Origin: Oceanihabitans sp.
Lineage (GTDB): Bacteria > Bacteroidota > Bacteroidia > Flavobacteriales > Flavobacteriaceae
NCBI GenBank assembly: GCA_018067265.1
Contig: JAGPUY010000301.1
Span: 1 to 5,464 of the forward strand
Length of the DNA: 5,464 nt
Direction of reading: 5' to 3'
The number at the start of each line of letters is the position of its first letter. Position 1 is the stretch's first letter. Made by a program: the position numbers and the translations under genes. A model generated the notes under the pieces. The model had not been told where the DNA came from. It did not search any database and saw only the letters and a program-made list of their open reading frames with translations. Of this stretch, positions 1 to 5,464 are shown in pieces.

Positions 1-136
1 CCTATTAGAACTTGTTTTTATAATCAAAGCAAGTTTAACAGCAAGAGATGGCGAATTGTTCACCTACCCTTTAACCATAAATTTTTTAAAATAATTTCAT
101 ACGAACTAATCACTCGTTATTTACATAATTACAAAT

Positions 137-154
137 CATCCATCACATCCATCA
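137..154. repeat. Perfect tandem 9-bp repeat upstream of padR
   Basis: CATCCATCA occurs twice back to back (137-145 and 146-154) with no mismatch, ending 36 bases before the padR start. The repeat is directly visible. A regulatory role is inference only: it lies where an operator or 5' leader would be, but PadR proteins usually bind dyad-symmetric sites rather than direct repeats. Confidence 0.6.
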
Positions 155-165
155 AAAAATGAACA

Positions 166-173
166 GTTATAAC
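166..173. promoter_or_regulatory. 8-bp palindrome, possible PadR operator
   Basis: GTTATAAC is a perfect 8-bp palindrome ending 17 bases before the padR start codon. PadR-family repressors commonly autoregulate by binding short dyads near their own promoter, so position and symmetry fit. However, the site is short and such palindromes arise often by chance in AT-rich DNA. No clear TAnnTTTG promoter was found in the 190 bases before padR. Confidence 0.2.
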
Positions 174-181
174 AAAATTAA

Positions 182-188
182 AAGGAAA
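182..188 (+). promoter_or_regulatory. Shine-Dalgarno-like site of padR
   Basis: AAGGAAA lies directly before the padR ATG, with AGGA core five bases from the start. It is the only gene in the window with a recognisable purine-rich Shine-Dalgarno-like stretch; the other starts are preceded by A/T-rich sequence, as is common in Bacteroidetes. It supports the start at 191. Confidence 0.5.
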
Positions 189-190
189 CT

Positions 191-532
191 ATGAAGATAG
201 AAAACACAAAAGCACAAATGCGAAAAGGTGTTCTAGAATACTGCATACTCTCTGTCTTAAAAGATGAAGATGCCTATGTAGCAGAAATTCTAGGTACACT
301 AAAAGACGCTAAATTGCTAGTAGTAGAAGGAACCATTTACCCATTACTTACTAGATTAAAAAACGCAGGACTTCTTAATTATAGATGGGAAGAATCTACC
401 TCAGGACCACCAAGAAAGTATTATGGTTTAACAGAAACAGGAAAACTTTTTCTTAAAGAATTAACCACTACTTGGAACGAATTACAAAACGCAGTGAATA
501 TAGTAACAAGACAAAAAACCAACGAAAAATGA
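191..532 (+). CDS. PadR family transcriptional regulator
   Basis: This is a small cytoplasmic DNA-binding repressor of 113 residues, the size of the short PadR subfamily that keeps little beyond the winged helix-turn-helix. Helix 1 is at about residues 10-24 (MRKGVLEYCILSVLK). The recognition region carries the family hallmark EGTIYPLLTRLKNAGLL at 46-62, and the wing carries GPPRKYYGLTETG at 72-84 with the typical P-x-[RK]-x-Y pattern. A C-terminal helix from about residue 85 would form the dimer interface. The ATG has an AAGGA-like site just upstream. Its stop overlaps the next start by four bases (ATGA), so it is translationally coupled to the PspC-domain gene, which is the likely target of its regulation together with itself. 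PadR next to PspC and DUF2807 genes is a recurrent Bacteroidetes arrangement. The effector is unknown; no ligand-binding domain is visible. Confidence 0.95.
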   Translation: MKIENTKAQMRKGVLEYCILSVLKDEDAYVAEILGTLKDAKLLVVEGTIYPLLTRLKNAGLLNYRWEESTSGPPRKYYGLTETGKLFLKELTTTWNELQNAVNIVTRQKTNEK

Positions 533-2340
533 ATAAAACAGTCAACATAAATTTAGCAGGTATATTTTTTCATATTGATGAAGATGCATATACAAAATTA
601 CAGCGCTATCTGGAGGCTATTAAACGTTCGTTTACAGACTCTCAAGGTCGTTCTGAAATCATTTCAGATATTGAAGCAAGAATCGCAGAACTTTTTAACG
701 AGCGTGTAACACACGACAAGCAAGTTATTGGTATTAAAGAAGTAGACGATGTAATTACCATCATGGGGCAACCAGAAGATTACATTGTAGACGACGAGAT
801 ATTTGAAGATGAACCAAAGCAATATTCTAGCAATAGAACCGCTTCTAGAAAACTTTTTAGAGATACAGACAACTCGTATGTTGGTGGTGTTTCGGCTGGA
901 TTATCCCATTATTTTGGTATCGACGCTATTTGGATTCGTTTAGTATGGATTCTATTAATATTTGGTGCAGGAACAGGAGTTTTATTATACATTTTATTAT
1001 GGATTTTACTTCCTGAAGCAAAAACCACAAGTGATAAACTAATGATGAAAGGCGAGCCTGTTAACATTAGTAATATTGAAAAGAAAATTAAGGATGGTAT
1101 TTCTACGGTTTCCGACGTTGCAAAAAACGTCTCCGACTCGGTTAGTGATGCTGCGAAAAACATTGACTTTAAAAAAAAAAGTAACTCCTTAAAATCAACA
1201 TCGACATCGTTCTTTGACACTATTGGAGCTATTTTTATGTTTTTCTTAAAAGTAGCCGCAAAATTTATTGGCATTATTCTTATCATCATTGGTGCTTCGA
1301 CATTAATCGGATTAATAATAGGCATGTTTACCGTTGGTATTTCGGATGCTATAAACGTTCCAGGGTTTGATATTGTAGATACTGCAAATGCAGCAGGAAC
1401 TCCAGTTTGGCTCGTTTCGCTTTTAGCTTTATTCGCCATTGGTATTCCGTTTTTCTTTGTCTTCTATTTAGGCTTAAAAATTCTGATAAACAACCTTAGA
1501 TCTATTGGTAATATTGCAAAATTCTCGTTACTAGGTTTATGGTTAATGGCGCTTATTGGATTAGTTGTTATTGGTGTTACACAAGCTACAGAACATGCAT
1601 TTGATGCTGCTGTGAAAGAAAAAGAAGTATATAACATCACTGCAAAGGATACCTTAACCATCAAAATGATGGATAACAATGCGTACAATAAAAGTATGCA
1701 TAAAAGCGGAAACTCTTTTTACTTAGCCTATGGAGATAATGATGAAAAAACCATCTATTCTTCAGACATTAGACTAACGATTAGATCTACCGAAGATTCT
1801 ATAGCCACTTTACATGTGGAAAAAAATGCAGATGGTAGAAGTTTTCAAACCGCTAAAGAACGTGCCGAAAACATAAATTATGAGTATGCACTAGTTAACA
1901 ATACCTTTCAGCTAAATAAGTATTTAACAACCGATGCAAAAAATAAATTTAGCGATCAAGAGGTTAATCTAACCTTATATATACCAGAAGGAACGGTTAT
2001 CCAATTAAACAAGAATACAAGGTCCTTTTTAAATTACTATACGTCTAACAACAACTTGGTTACCTATAGAGATGCTGGACATTATTTTAAAATAACTACA
2101 GACGAAGCAACCTGTTTAGATTGTCCGCAAGACGACGAAGAGGAAGACGAAAAAGACTATAAAATTAAAATAAATGTTAATGACGACGAAGGAAGTATTA
2201 ATATCCATAACGATGGTCTAGAAATTAAAACGAAAGATGCTAATCTAAAAATTGACGAAAATGGTGTTCGAGGTAATACCAATGACGTAAAAGTACATAT
2301 AGATGAAGATGGCATTCAAATAAACTCAGACGACAATTAA
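529..2340 (+). CDS. PspC domain membrane protein with C-terminal beta-rich domain
   Basis: This is a 603-residue inner-membrane protein. I chose the ATG at 529 because it overlaps the padR stop as ATGA and begins the family-typical MNKTVNINLAGIFFHID; an upstream in-frame ATG at 472 would only add padR-overlapping sequence. Residues 1-90 form a soluble Bacteroidetes-specific N-terminal region (helical, including SDIEARIAELF and a GQPEDY motif). Residues about 106-163 are the PspC domain: RKLFRD, a GGVSAGL motif, then a hydrophobic segment 132-161 ending LLPEA. A charged amphipathic stretch with repeated VSD..AKN units lies at about 180-210. Further membrane segments are at about 233-271, 291-320 and 332-353. 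The rest is probably periplasmic, beta-rich and similar in character to LiaF/DUF4097-like (toastrack) domains (VNLTLYIPEGT), with a CLDC pair at 529-532 and an acidic tail. In proteobacteria PspC takes part in the phage-shock envelope response; a similar stress role here is inferred from the domain and the PadR/GIN neighbours. No pspA or pspB is present in the window. Confidence 0.93.
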   Translation: MNKTVNINLAGIFFHIDEDAYTKLQRYLEAIKRSFTDSQGRSEIISDIEARIAELFNERVTHDKQVIGIKEVDDVITIMGQPEDYIVDDEIFEDEPKQYSSNRTASRKLFRDTDNSYVGGVSAGLSHYFGIDAIWIRLVWILLIFGAGTGVLLYILLWILLPEAKTTSDKLMMKGEPVNISNIEKKIKDGISTVSDVAKNVSDSVSDAAKNIDFKKKSNSLKSTSTSFFDTIGAIFMFFLKVAAKFIGIILIIIGASTLIGLIIGMFTVGISDAINVPGFDIVDTANAAGTPVWLVSLLALFAIGIPFFFVFYLGLKILINNLRSIGNIAKFSLLGLWLMALIGLVVIGVTQATEHAFDAAVKEKEVYNITAKDTLTIKMMDNNAYNKSMHKSGNSFYLAYGDNDEKTIYSSDIRLTIRSTEDSIATLHVEKNADGRSFQTAKERAENINYEYALVNNTFQLNKYLTTDAKNKFSDQEVNLTLYIPEGTVIQLNKNTRSFLNYYTSNNNLVTYRDAGHYFKITTDEATCLDCPQDDEEEDEKDYKIKINVNDDEGSINIHNDGLEIKTKDANLKIDENGVRGNTNDVKVHIDEDGIQINSDDN

Positions 2341-2341
2341 T

Positions 2342-2842
2342 ATGAAACCATATAATAAAGTAATTGTATTAGTGTACTTGTTATTCTTTTTCTTGCAAAC
2401 TAAGGCCCAAGTACCAGAAACATCAGAGCTTTTCTTGACACTAAAAACAAACGATAGCTTACTATTCAACGTAGGATTAAATCAATGTGACATAAGTCCG
2501 TTTGAAAAATTAATTGCAGAAGACTTTGAATTTTATCATGACAAATCTGGTCTAATGGAGTCTAAAGACGCATTTATGAAAGGCATTACCAACGGTCTTT
2601 GCAGCCTTTCAAATCAAACAAAATCTAGACGTGAACTTGTTGCAGGTAGTTTAGAAGTGTTTCCGCTTTATAAAAACGGAGCACTTTATGGCGCTATTCA
2701 AAAGGGAGAACATAAATTCTTTGAATCTGTAAATGGAAACCCTGAAAGCAAAGGTAGTATTGCTAAGTTTACTCATGTATGGATTAAAGACGAGCTTGGT
2801 TGGAAAATAAAAAGAGTATTAAGCTACGATCATAAAATGTAA
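2342..2842 (+). CDS. Secreted NTF2-like (DUF4440/SnoaL-type) protein
   Basis: This 166-residue protein starts one base after the PspC stop, so it is in the same operon. Residues 1-22 form a signal peptide (K at 2 and 6, hydrophobic VIVLVYLLFFFL, cleavage after TKA), placing the mature protein outside the inner membrane. The remainder has the pattern of NTF2-like proteins: a first helix with FNVGLNQCD at 42-50, then LIAEDFEFYHDKSG at 57-70, a helix ending in C87, and C-terminal strands ending HVWIKDELGWKIKRVLSYDH. The last segment is the typical closing strand pair of DUF4440 (W..d..GWKI.RV.SYDH). C49 and C87 could form a disulfide. NTF2-like folds bind small ligands or act as simple enzymes; no catalytic assignment can be made. 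Its place directly after the PspC gene suggests an extracytoplasmic partner of that module. The family call is fairly secure; the function is unknown. Confidence 0.8.
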   Translation: MKPYNKVIVLVYLLFFFLQTKAQVPETSELFLTLKTNDSLLFNVGLNQCDISPFEKLIAEDFEFYHDKSGLMESKDAFMKGITNGLCSLSNQTKSRRELVAGSLEVFPLYKNGALYGAIQKGEHKFFESVNGNPESKGSIAKFTHVWIKDELGWKIKRVLSYDHKM

Positions 2843-2913
2843 TTATAAAAACAATTCATCATAACAAAACAACAATTCAGATATTTAAGTTATTAATCAC
2901 TAACAGAAAATAT

Positions 2914-2921
2914 AATATTTG
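2914..2921 (+). promoter_or_regulatory. Weak Bacteroidetes -7-like element before GIN lipoprotein gene
   Basis: AATATTTG differs by one base from the Bacteroidetes TAnnTTTG -7 consensus and ends 34 bases before the start at 2956. No convincing TTG-type -33 partner was seen at the expected distance. The 113-bp gap after the NTF2-like gene contains no hairpin terminator, so the lipoprotein gene may be read through from the operon as well as, or instead of, having its own promoter. Confidence 0.25.
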
Positions 2922-2955
2922 AAGTATTATTTAATCAATCAAAAAACGAACAATT

Positions 2956-3684
2956 ATGACCACACTAACCAAAATCATTATAACAATGCTAATGAGCTTG
3001 TTATTTATGTCCTGTAATTTTGATGTAAACTTAAACAACGGCGTTAAAGGAACAGGAAATGTATCCACAGAAAACAGAAATATAGAAGGTACTTTTACCG
3101 CTATAAAAGTAAGTCACGGTTTAGATCTTTATTTAACCCAAGGCGAAACCACTAAACTAACTGTAGAAGCAGATCAAAACCTTCATGAGCTTATTTTTAC
3201 GGAAGTAGAAAATGGCACCTTAAGAATTTATGCCGATAAAAATATAGGCACAGCAGCATCCAAAAAAATAATGCTATCCTTTAAAGATATTTCTAGTATT
3301 AAAGCTACCAGCGGAAGCGATGTTTATTCGATAAATACTATTACTGCAAATCATTTAGAATTGACCACCACAAGTGGAAGTGATATGGATTTAGATATTA
3401 ATGTAGAAACCTTAGAATGTAAATCGACAAGCGGAAGCGACTTAGTATTAAGAGGAAAAGCAAATTCGCTAACTGCGCATGCCACTAGCGGAAGCGATAT
3501 TGAAGCACAAAACTTAGAAACCAACGCATCGCATGTAAAAGCAACAAGTGGCGCAGGAATAAAAGTGAACACACAAAAGGAATTATATGCTAAAGCTTCT
3601 AGCGGTGGCGATATTACCTATTATGGCAATCCTGAATTTATAGAAAAAAGCGATGGTGTTTCGGGCAGTATTAATAAACAATAA
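2956..3684 (+). CDS. Head GIN domain (DUF2807) lipoprotein with TSGSD repeats
   Basis: This is a 242-residue DUF2807 protein, a toastrack-type beta-solenoid family often called 'head GIN domain-containing'. Residues 1-19 are a lipoprotein signal (K6, hydrophobic core, lipobox LFMSC with Cys20), so the mature protein is membrane-anchored, in the periplasm or on the outer membrane. The N-terminal half carries the family pattern FTAIKVSHGLDLYLTQG followed by LTVEADQNLHELI. The C-terminal half consists of rungs marked by six related turns: TSGSD at 118-122, 139-143, 158-162 and 177-181, TSGAG at 197-201, and SSGGD at 215-219, spaced 18-21 residues. It ends with ITYYGNPEFIEKSDGVSGSI, the usual DUF2807 ending. 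A terminator follows at 3727-3768. It is a tandem paralogue of the next gene, as both share the NLH[ED][LI]I block. The molecular function of the family is not established; a role in envelope homeostasis is inferred from its repeated linkage to PspC and PadR. Confidence 0.92.
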   Translation: MTTLTKIIITMLMSLLFMSCNFDVNLNNGVKGTGNVSTENRNIEGTFTAIKVSHGLDLYLTQGETTKLTVEADQNLHELIFTEVENGTLRIYADKNIGTAASKKIMLSFKDISSIKATSGSDVYSINTITANHLELTTTSGSDMDLDINVETLECKSTSGSDLVLRGKANSLTAHATSGSDIEAQNLETNASHVKATSGAGIKVNTQKELYAKASSGGDITYYGNPEFIEKSDGVSGSINKQ

Positions 3685-3726
3685 CCAACCAACCAATTTT
3701 CGCTAATACACTGTGAACACCAAAAT

Positions 3727-3768
3727 AAAACCATTTTAGACTTGACAATCAAGTTTGGGATGGTTTTT
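3727..3768 (+). terminator. Rho-independent terminator after GIN lipoprotein gene
   Basis: The arms 3727-3745 and 3749-3767 pair along their whole length (19 pairs) around a CAA loop. Four pairs (3735/3759, 3736/3758, 3737/3757, 3739/3755) are G-U wobbles in the plus-strand RNA. A T run at 3764-3768 closes the 3' side and an A run starts the 5' side. In the minus-strand RNA the wobbles would be A-C mismatches, so the structure favours plus-strand transcripts. It ends transcription 43 bases after the stop at 3684. Confidence 0.8.
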
Positions 3769-3771
3769 GCA

Positions 3772-3779
3772 TATATTTG
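3772..3779 (+). promoter_or_regulatory. Bacteroidetes -7 promoter element for second GIN gene
   Basis: TATATTTG matches the Bacteroidetes TAnnTTTG -7 consensus exactly and ends 27 bases before the ATG at 3807, which would give a 5' leader of roughly 20 bases. The -33 element is uncertain: the TTTG at 3754-3757 is only 14 bases upstream, shorter than usual, and the TTGACA at 3742-3747 is 24 bases upstream, longer than a classic sigma-70 spacing. The terminator immediately before it makes an independent promoter here logical. Confidence 0.5.
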
Positions 3780-3806
3780 TATATACAATAATTAACTACT
3801 AAATAA

Positions 3807-4655
3807 ATGTTTAAAAAAGGACTCTTGACGCTATGTATTGCCATGCTTGTAGGAACAGGATTTGCTCAAGAAAAAGTAAAAGGAAACAAAAATGTGACTA
3901 CCATAGAAACCATAATAGACGATTTTAACACGATCACTTTTGGTGAAAAATTTGAAATAGAACTCATACAAAGTGATGCTGCTTCCGTTGAAATTGAAAC
4001 CGACGAAAACCTTCATGATATTATCCAATTTTCGGTAAAAGATAGCGTGCTAAGTTTTAGTACTACAGCAAAAATACAATCTAGTAAACGATTAAAAATT
4101 GTTGTAAACATTACAAAGGCACTTCGCAATATAGAAGTAAATGAGGATGCCGAAGTAAGTGCTGCCAATACGTTAAAAAATGATTCGTTAACCTTAAAAA
4201 TTAACGATTATGCCAAAGCCTTTTTAAACATTAAAAACAAAAGCTTTACCCTTACAAACAACAACAAATCTACTTTTGGTATCAGTTCCAAATCGAAACT
4301 TAATATTGAAAGCGATAAAGTGATTATAGAACTTAACGAAAGTAGTAAAACCGAAGCTTTAATAGAAACAGATAGTTTACAAGTAGATATGTACCAAGGT
4401 GCTTATGCTAAAATGGAAGGTGATGTAGAACACATGAAATTAACTTCTATAAATTCCTCCGATTTTTCAGCAAAAAACCTTACCGTAAATACCTGTAACC
4501 TCGTTATTGAAGATTCTAGTGATGCCACAATTCATGTGGTAAACAATTTAACTTTAGAAACTTCTGGTACTAGCGATGTATACCTTTATGGAGATCCTAA
4601 AATAACAATTAATGCTTTTAAAAATACGTCTACTTTTCATAAAAAGGAAATGTAG
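3807..4655 (+). CDS. Secreted head GIN domain (DUF2807) protein, diverged paralogue
   Basis: This 282-residue protein has a type I signal peptide (KK at 3-4, hydrophobic GLLTLCIAMLVGTG, cleavage after GFA at residue 20) and no lipobox, so unlike its upstream paralogue it should be soluble after export. The DUF2807 block begins around residue 41 (FNTITFGEKFEIELIQ) and includes VEIETDENLHDII, aligning with the matching block of the upstream gene. The later rungs lack the regular TSGSD turns; degenerate equivalents such as NEDAE, NESSK, NSSD and EDSSD remain, and the last, SGTSD followed by VYLYGDPKI, lines up with the YYGNPE ending of the paralogue. It is Lys/Asn/Ser rich and beta-rich throughout. 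It has its own promoter-like element and ends before a strong terminator at 4712-4742. It probably arose by duplication of the neighbouring gene or a common ancestor; the function is unknown beyond the inferred envelope role. Confidence 0.85.
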   Translation: MFKKGLLTLCIAMLVGTGFAQEKVKGNKNVTTIETIIDDFNTITFGEKFEIELIQSDAASVEIETDENLHDIIQFSVKDSVLSFSTTAKIQSSKRLKIVVNITKALRNIEVNEDAEVSAANTLKNDSLTLKINDYAKAFLNIKNKSFTLTNNNKSTFGISSKSKLNIESDKVIIELNESSKTEALIETDSLQVDMYQGAYAKMEGDVEHMKLTSINSSDFSAKNLTVNTCNLVIEDSSDATIHVVNNLTLETSGTSDVYLYGDPKITINAFKNTSTFHKKEM

Positions 4656-4711
4656 CAAATGCTTAGAAATGGAATGGCCTTGTCTTTCTGCATGTATTTC
4701 AGAATATTAAT

Positions 4712-4742
4712 AAAAAACCGAAATTAAGTTTCGGTTTTTTTT
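4712..4742 (+). terminator. Strong rho-independent terminator closing the cluster
   Basis: AAAAAACCGAAA (4712-4723) and TTTCGGTTTTTT (4729-4740) form a perfect 12-bp stem around a five-base loop (TTAAG), followed by TT. The A-run/T-run symmetry means it could also work on the opposite strand, but no convergent gene is present. It ends transcription 56 bases after the second GIN gene. Confidence 0.9.
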
Positions 4743-4882
4743 ATCTTTAGAAGGAACTACTTGGGGAATTTTAAAGGAATTGAAAAGACGTACTAAAGAC
4801 AAAAACATGGTGTTAAAAGAGTATTACGAAAATTAAAAACGGTTGCTCAACAACGTTTACAAACACCTCAGAAACAGCACCA

Positions 4883-5233
4883 ATGAATAATAAATCCGAA
4901 CTAAATGCCCACTTTAAACGGAATAAAAAAATGTGGCAGATTTGGGAAGAAAACGGCATAGATTTAGAAACACAATTCGTTGTCCATTTTCACTTCTATG
5001 CTACGCAGAAAGGAAACACAGAACTTCTTTGCAAAATATTATCTAACGAAAATATACCACACAGAATAAAAAAAGTCAAAACGCTGATCTTCCTAAAAGG
5101 TTGGCGTATCGAGGCGGATATTAACAAGAAGTGGACATTAGCCCAATTACAAGAAAAAACGACAAACCTGTTTCTTCTTGCCGAACAAACCAGAGTTTCT
5201 CTTGAAGGCTGTGGAACGTTAATACCAAACTAA
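4883..5233 (+). CDS. RraB family protein (putative RNase E regulator)
   Basis: This is a 116-residue cytoplasmic protein with no signal or membrane segment. Its layout fits the RraB family (formerly DUF1260): an N-terminal helix ending ENGIDLETQFVVHFHFYA at 24-41, a central ferredoxin-like stretch (helix CKILSNENIPHRI, strands TLIFLKGWRIEADI) and a C-terminal helix with LFLLAEQTRVSLEGCGT at 96-112, matching the family's LA......yDGWGT ending. In E. coli RraB binds RNase E and inhibits RNA cleavage. This protein lacks the acidic C-terminal tail of E. coli RraB and is shorter and rich in lysine, so an RNase E partner is inferred, not shown. The start at 4883 is the only ATG near the conserved region; no ribosome-binding site is evident. 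No functional link to the GIN cluster is apparent, and the terminator at 4712-4742 separates them. Confidence 0.7.
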   Translation: MNNKSELNAHFKRNKKMWQIWEENGIDLETQFVVHFHFYATQKGNTELLCKILSNENIPHRIKKVKTLIFLKGWRIEADINKKWTLAQLQEKTTNLFLLAEQTRVSLEGCGTLIPN

Positions 5234-5375
5234 CCTAAAAAAAAGATAAAATACCTGATATTAAGGAAATTACAACCTAAAATTTCAGTGAAAGAATCCG
5301 ATATTCATTAACTTGTTAGTCAAAACCAAAATCACCAAGTGGAAACGGCAAAACAAAAACCATAAATTCAATAAT

Positions 5376-5464
5376 ATGAAATATCTAGCACTACTATTTT
5401 TCGTTTTATTATCCTGTAAACATTCCAAAGAAAACACCACTGCAACTAAAACTTTTGAAGAAAT
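5376..5464 (+). CDS. N-terminus of a lipoprotein, cut by window edge
   Basis: The first 29 codons of a gene that continues past the right edge are present. MKYLALLFFVLLSCKHSKE is a compact lipoprotein signal: Lys2, a hydrophobic core, and a lipobox VLLSC with Cys14, followed by a Lys/Thr-rich linker (KENTTATKT). The mature protein should be anchored in the inner or outer membrane. The ATG is preceded by A/T-rich sequence without a Shine-Dalgarno site, like the other genes here. The family cannot be told from this fragment. The 142 bp between the RraB-like gene and this start show no clear promoter, terminator or RNA. Confidence 0.75.
   Translation, partial: MKYLALLFFVLLSCKHSKENTTATKTFEE

Noticed and set aside
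8..36. Hairpin with arms near 8-18 and 26-36, possible terminator of a gene to the left
   Set aside because: The stem contains wobble pairs, is AT-rich and is not followed by a T run; no coding sequence ending before it is visible.
472..528. Earlier in-frame ATG for the PspC gene
   Set aside because: It would add 19 residues encoded inside padR; the ATGA-coupled start at 529 begins the family-typical N-terminus.
909..1439. Long minus-strand open frame opposite the PspC gene
   Set aside because: It lies wholly within the membrane-protein coding region, has no recognisable family pattern, and is explained by the codon bias of the real gene.
1464..1688. Minus-strand open frame opposite the later membrane segments of the PspC gene
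   Set aside because: Hydrophobic codons read in reverse give a spurious frame; no start signal or domain.
3351..3572. Minus-strand open frame with repeated SLPLV units
   Set aside because: The repeats are only the antisense reading of the TSGSD repeats of the GIN lipoprotein.
3831..4028. Minus-strand open frame opposite the second GIN gene
   Set aside because: Shadow of a confidently identified gene; Phe/Tyr/Ser-rich with no domain.
4659..4727. 22-codon open frame after the second GIN gene
   Set aside because: It runs into the terminator stem, has no ribosome-binding site and no distinctive sequence.
5234..5375. Possible regulatory or RNA element in the gap before the last lipoprotein gene
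   Set aside because: Only weak dyads with long loops (such as CTTG...CAAG near 5310-5340) and no TAnnTTTG element were found.

Overview
The window is AT-rich DNA with only plus-strand genes. It lacks Shine-Dalgarno sites at most starts, has a TAnnTTTG-type promoter element, and encodes protein families typical of Bacteroidetes (PadR + PspC-multidomain + 'head GIN'/DUF2807 proteins). Together these point to a marine-type member of the Flavobacteriaceae; the genus cannot be named from the sequence alone. There are seven coding regions: six complete and one cut by the right edge.

Left and centre (191-4655): a probable envelope-stress or envelope-maintenance cluster. A short PadR-type repressor (191-532) overlaps by 4 bp (ATGA) a large membrane protein with a PspC domain and an exported, beta-rich, acidic C-terminal region (529-2340). 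One base later comes a secreted NTF2-like/DUF4440 protein (2342-2842). These three almost certainly share one mRNA. After a 113-bp gap come two tandem, diverged DUF2807 (GIN/toastrack-type) proteins: a lipoprotein with six TSGSD-like turns (2956-3684) and a signal-peptide protein that has lost most of those turns (3807-4655). A rho-independent terminator (3727-3768) followed directly by a promoter-like element separates the two GIN genes. A second strong terminator (4712-4742) closes the cluster. The inferred working model is that PadR senses a signal and represses the operon, PspC sits in the inner membrane, and the GIN and NTF2-like proteins act outside it. The association of PspC with toastrack/DUF2807 and PadR-type regulators is known from comparative genomics, but the molecular job of the Bacteroidetes version is not established.

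Right part (4743-5464): unrelated single genes. A small basic RraB-family protein (putative RNase E regulator; 4883-5233) is followed by the first 29 codons of a lipoprotein (5376 to the edge). The intergenic DNA at 4743-4882 carries short open stretches that may be gene debris. The 142 bp at 5234-5375 show nothing recognisable.

The left 190 bp contain no gene. They hold a perfect tandem 9-bp repeat and a small palindrome just upstream of padR, which are candidate operator elements.
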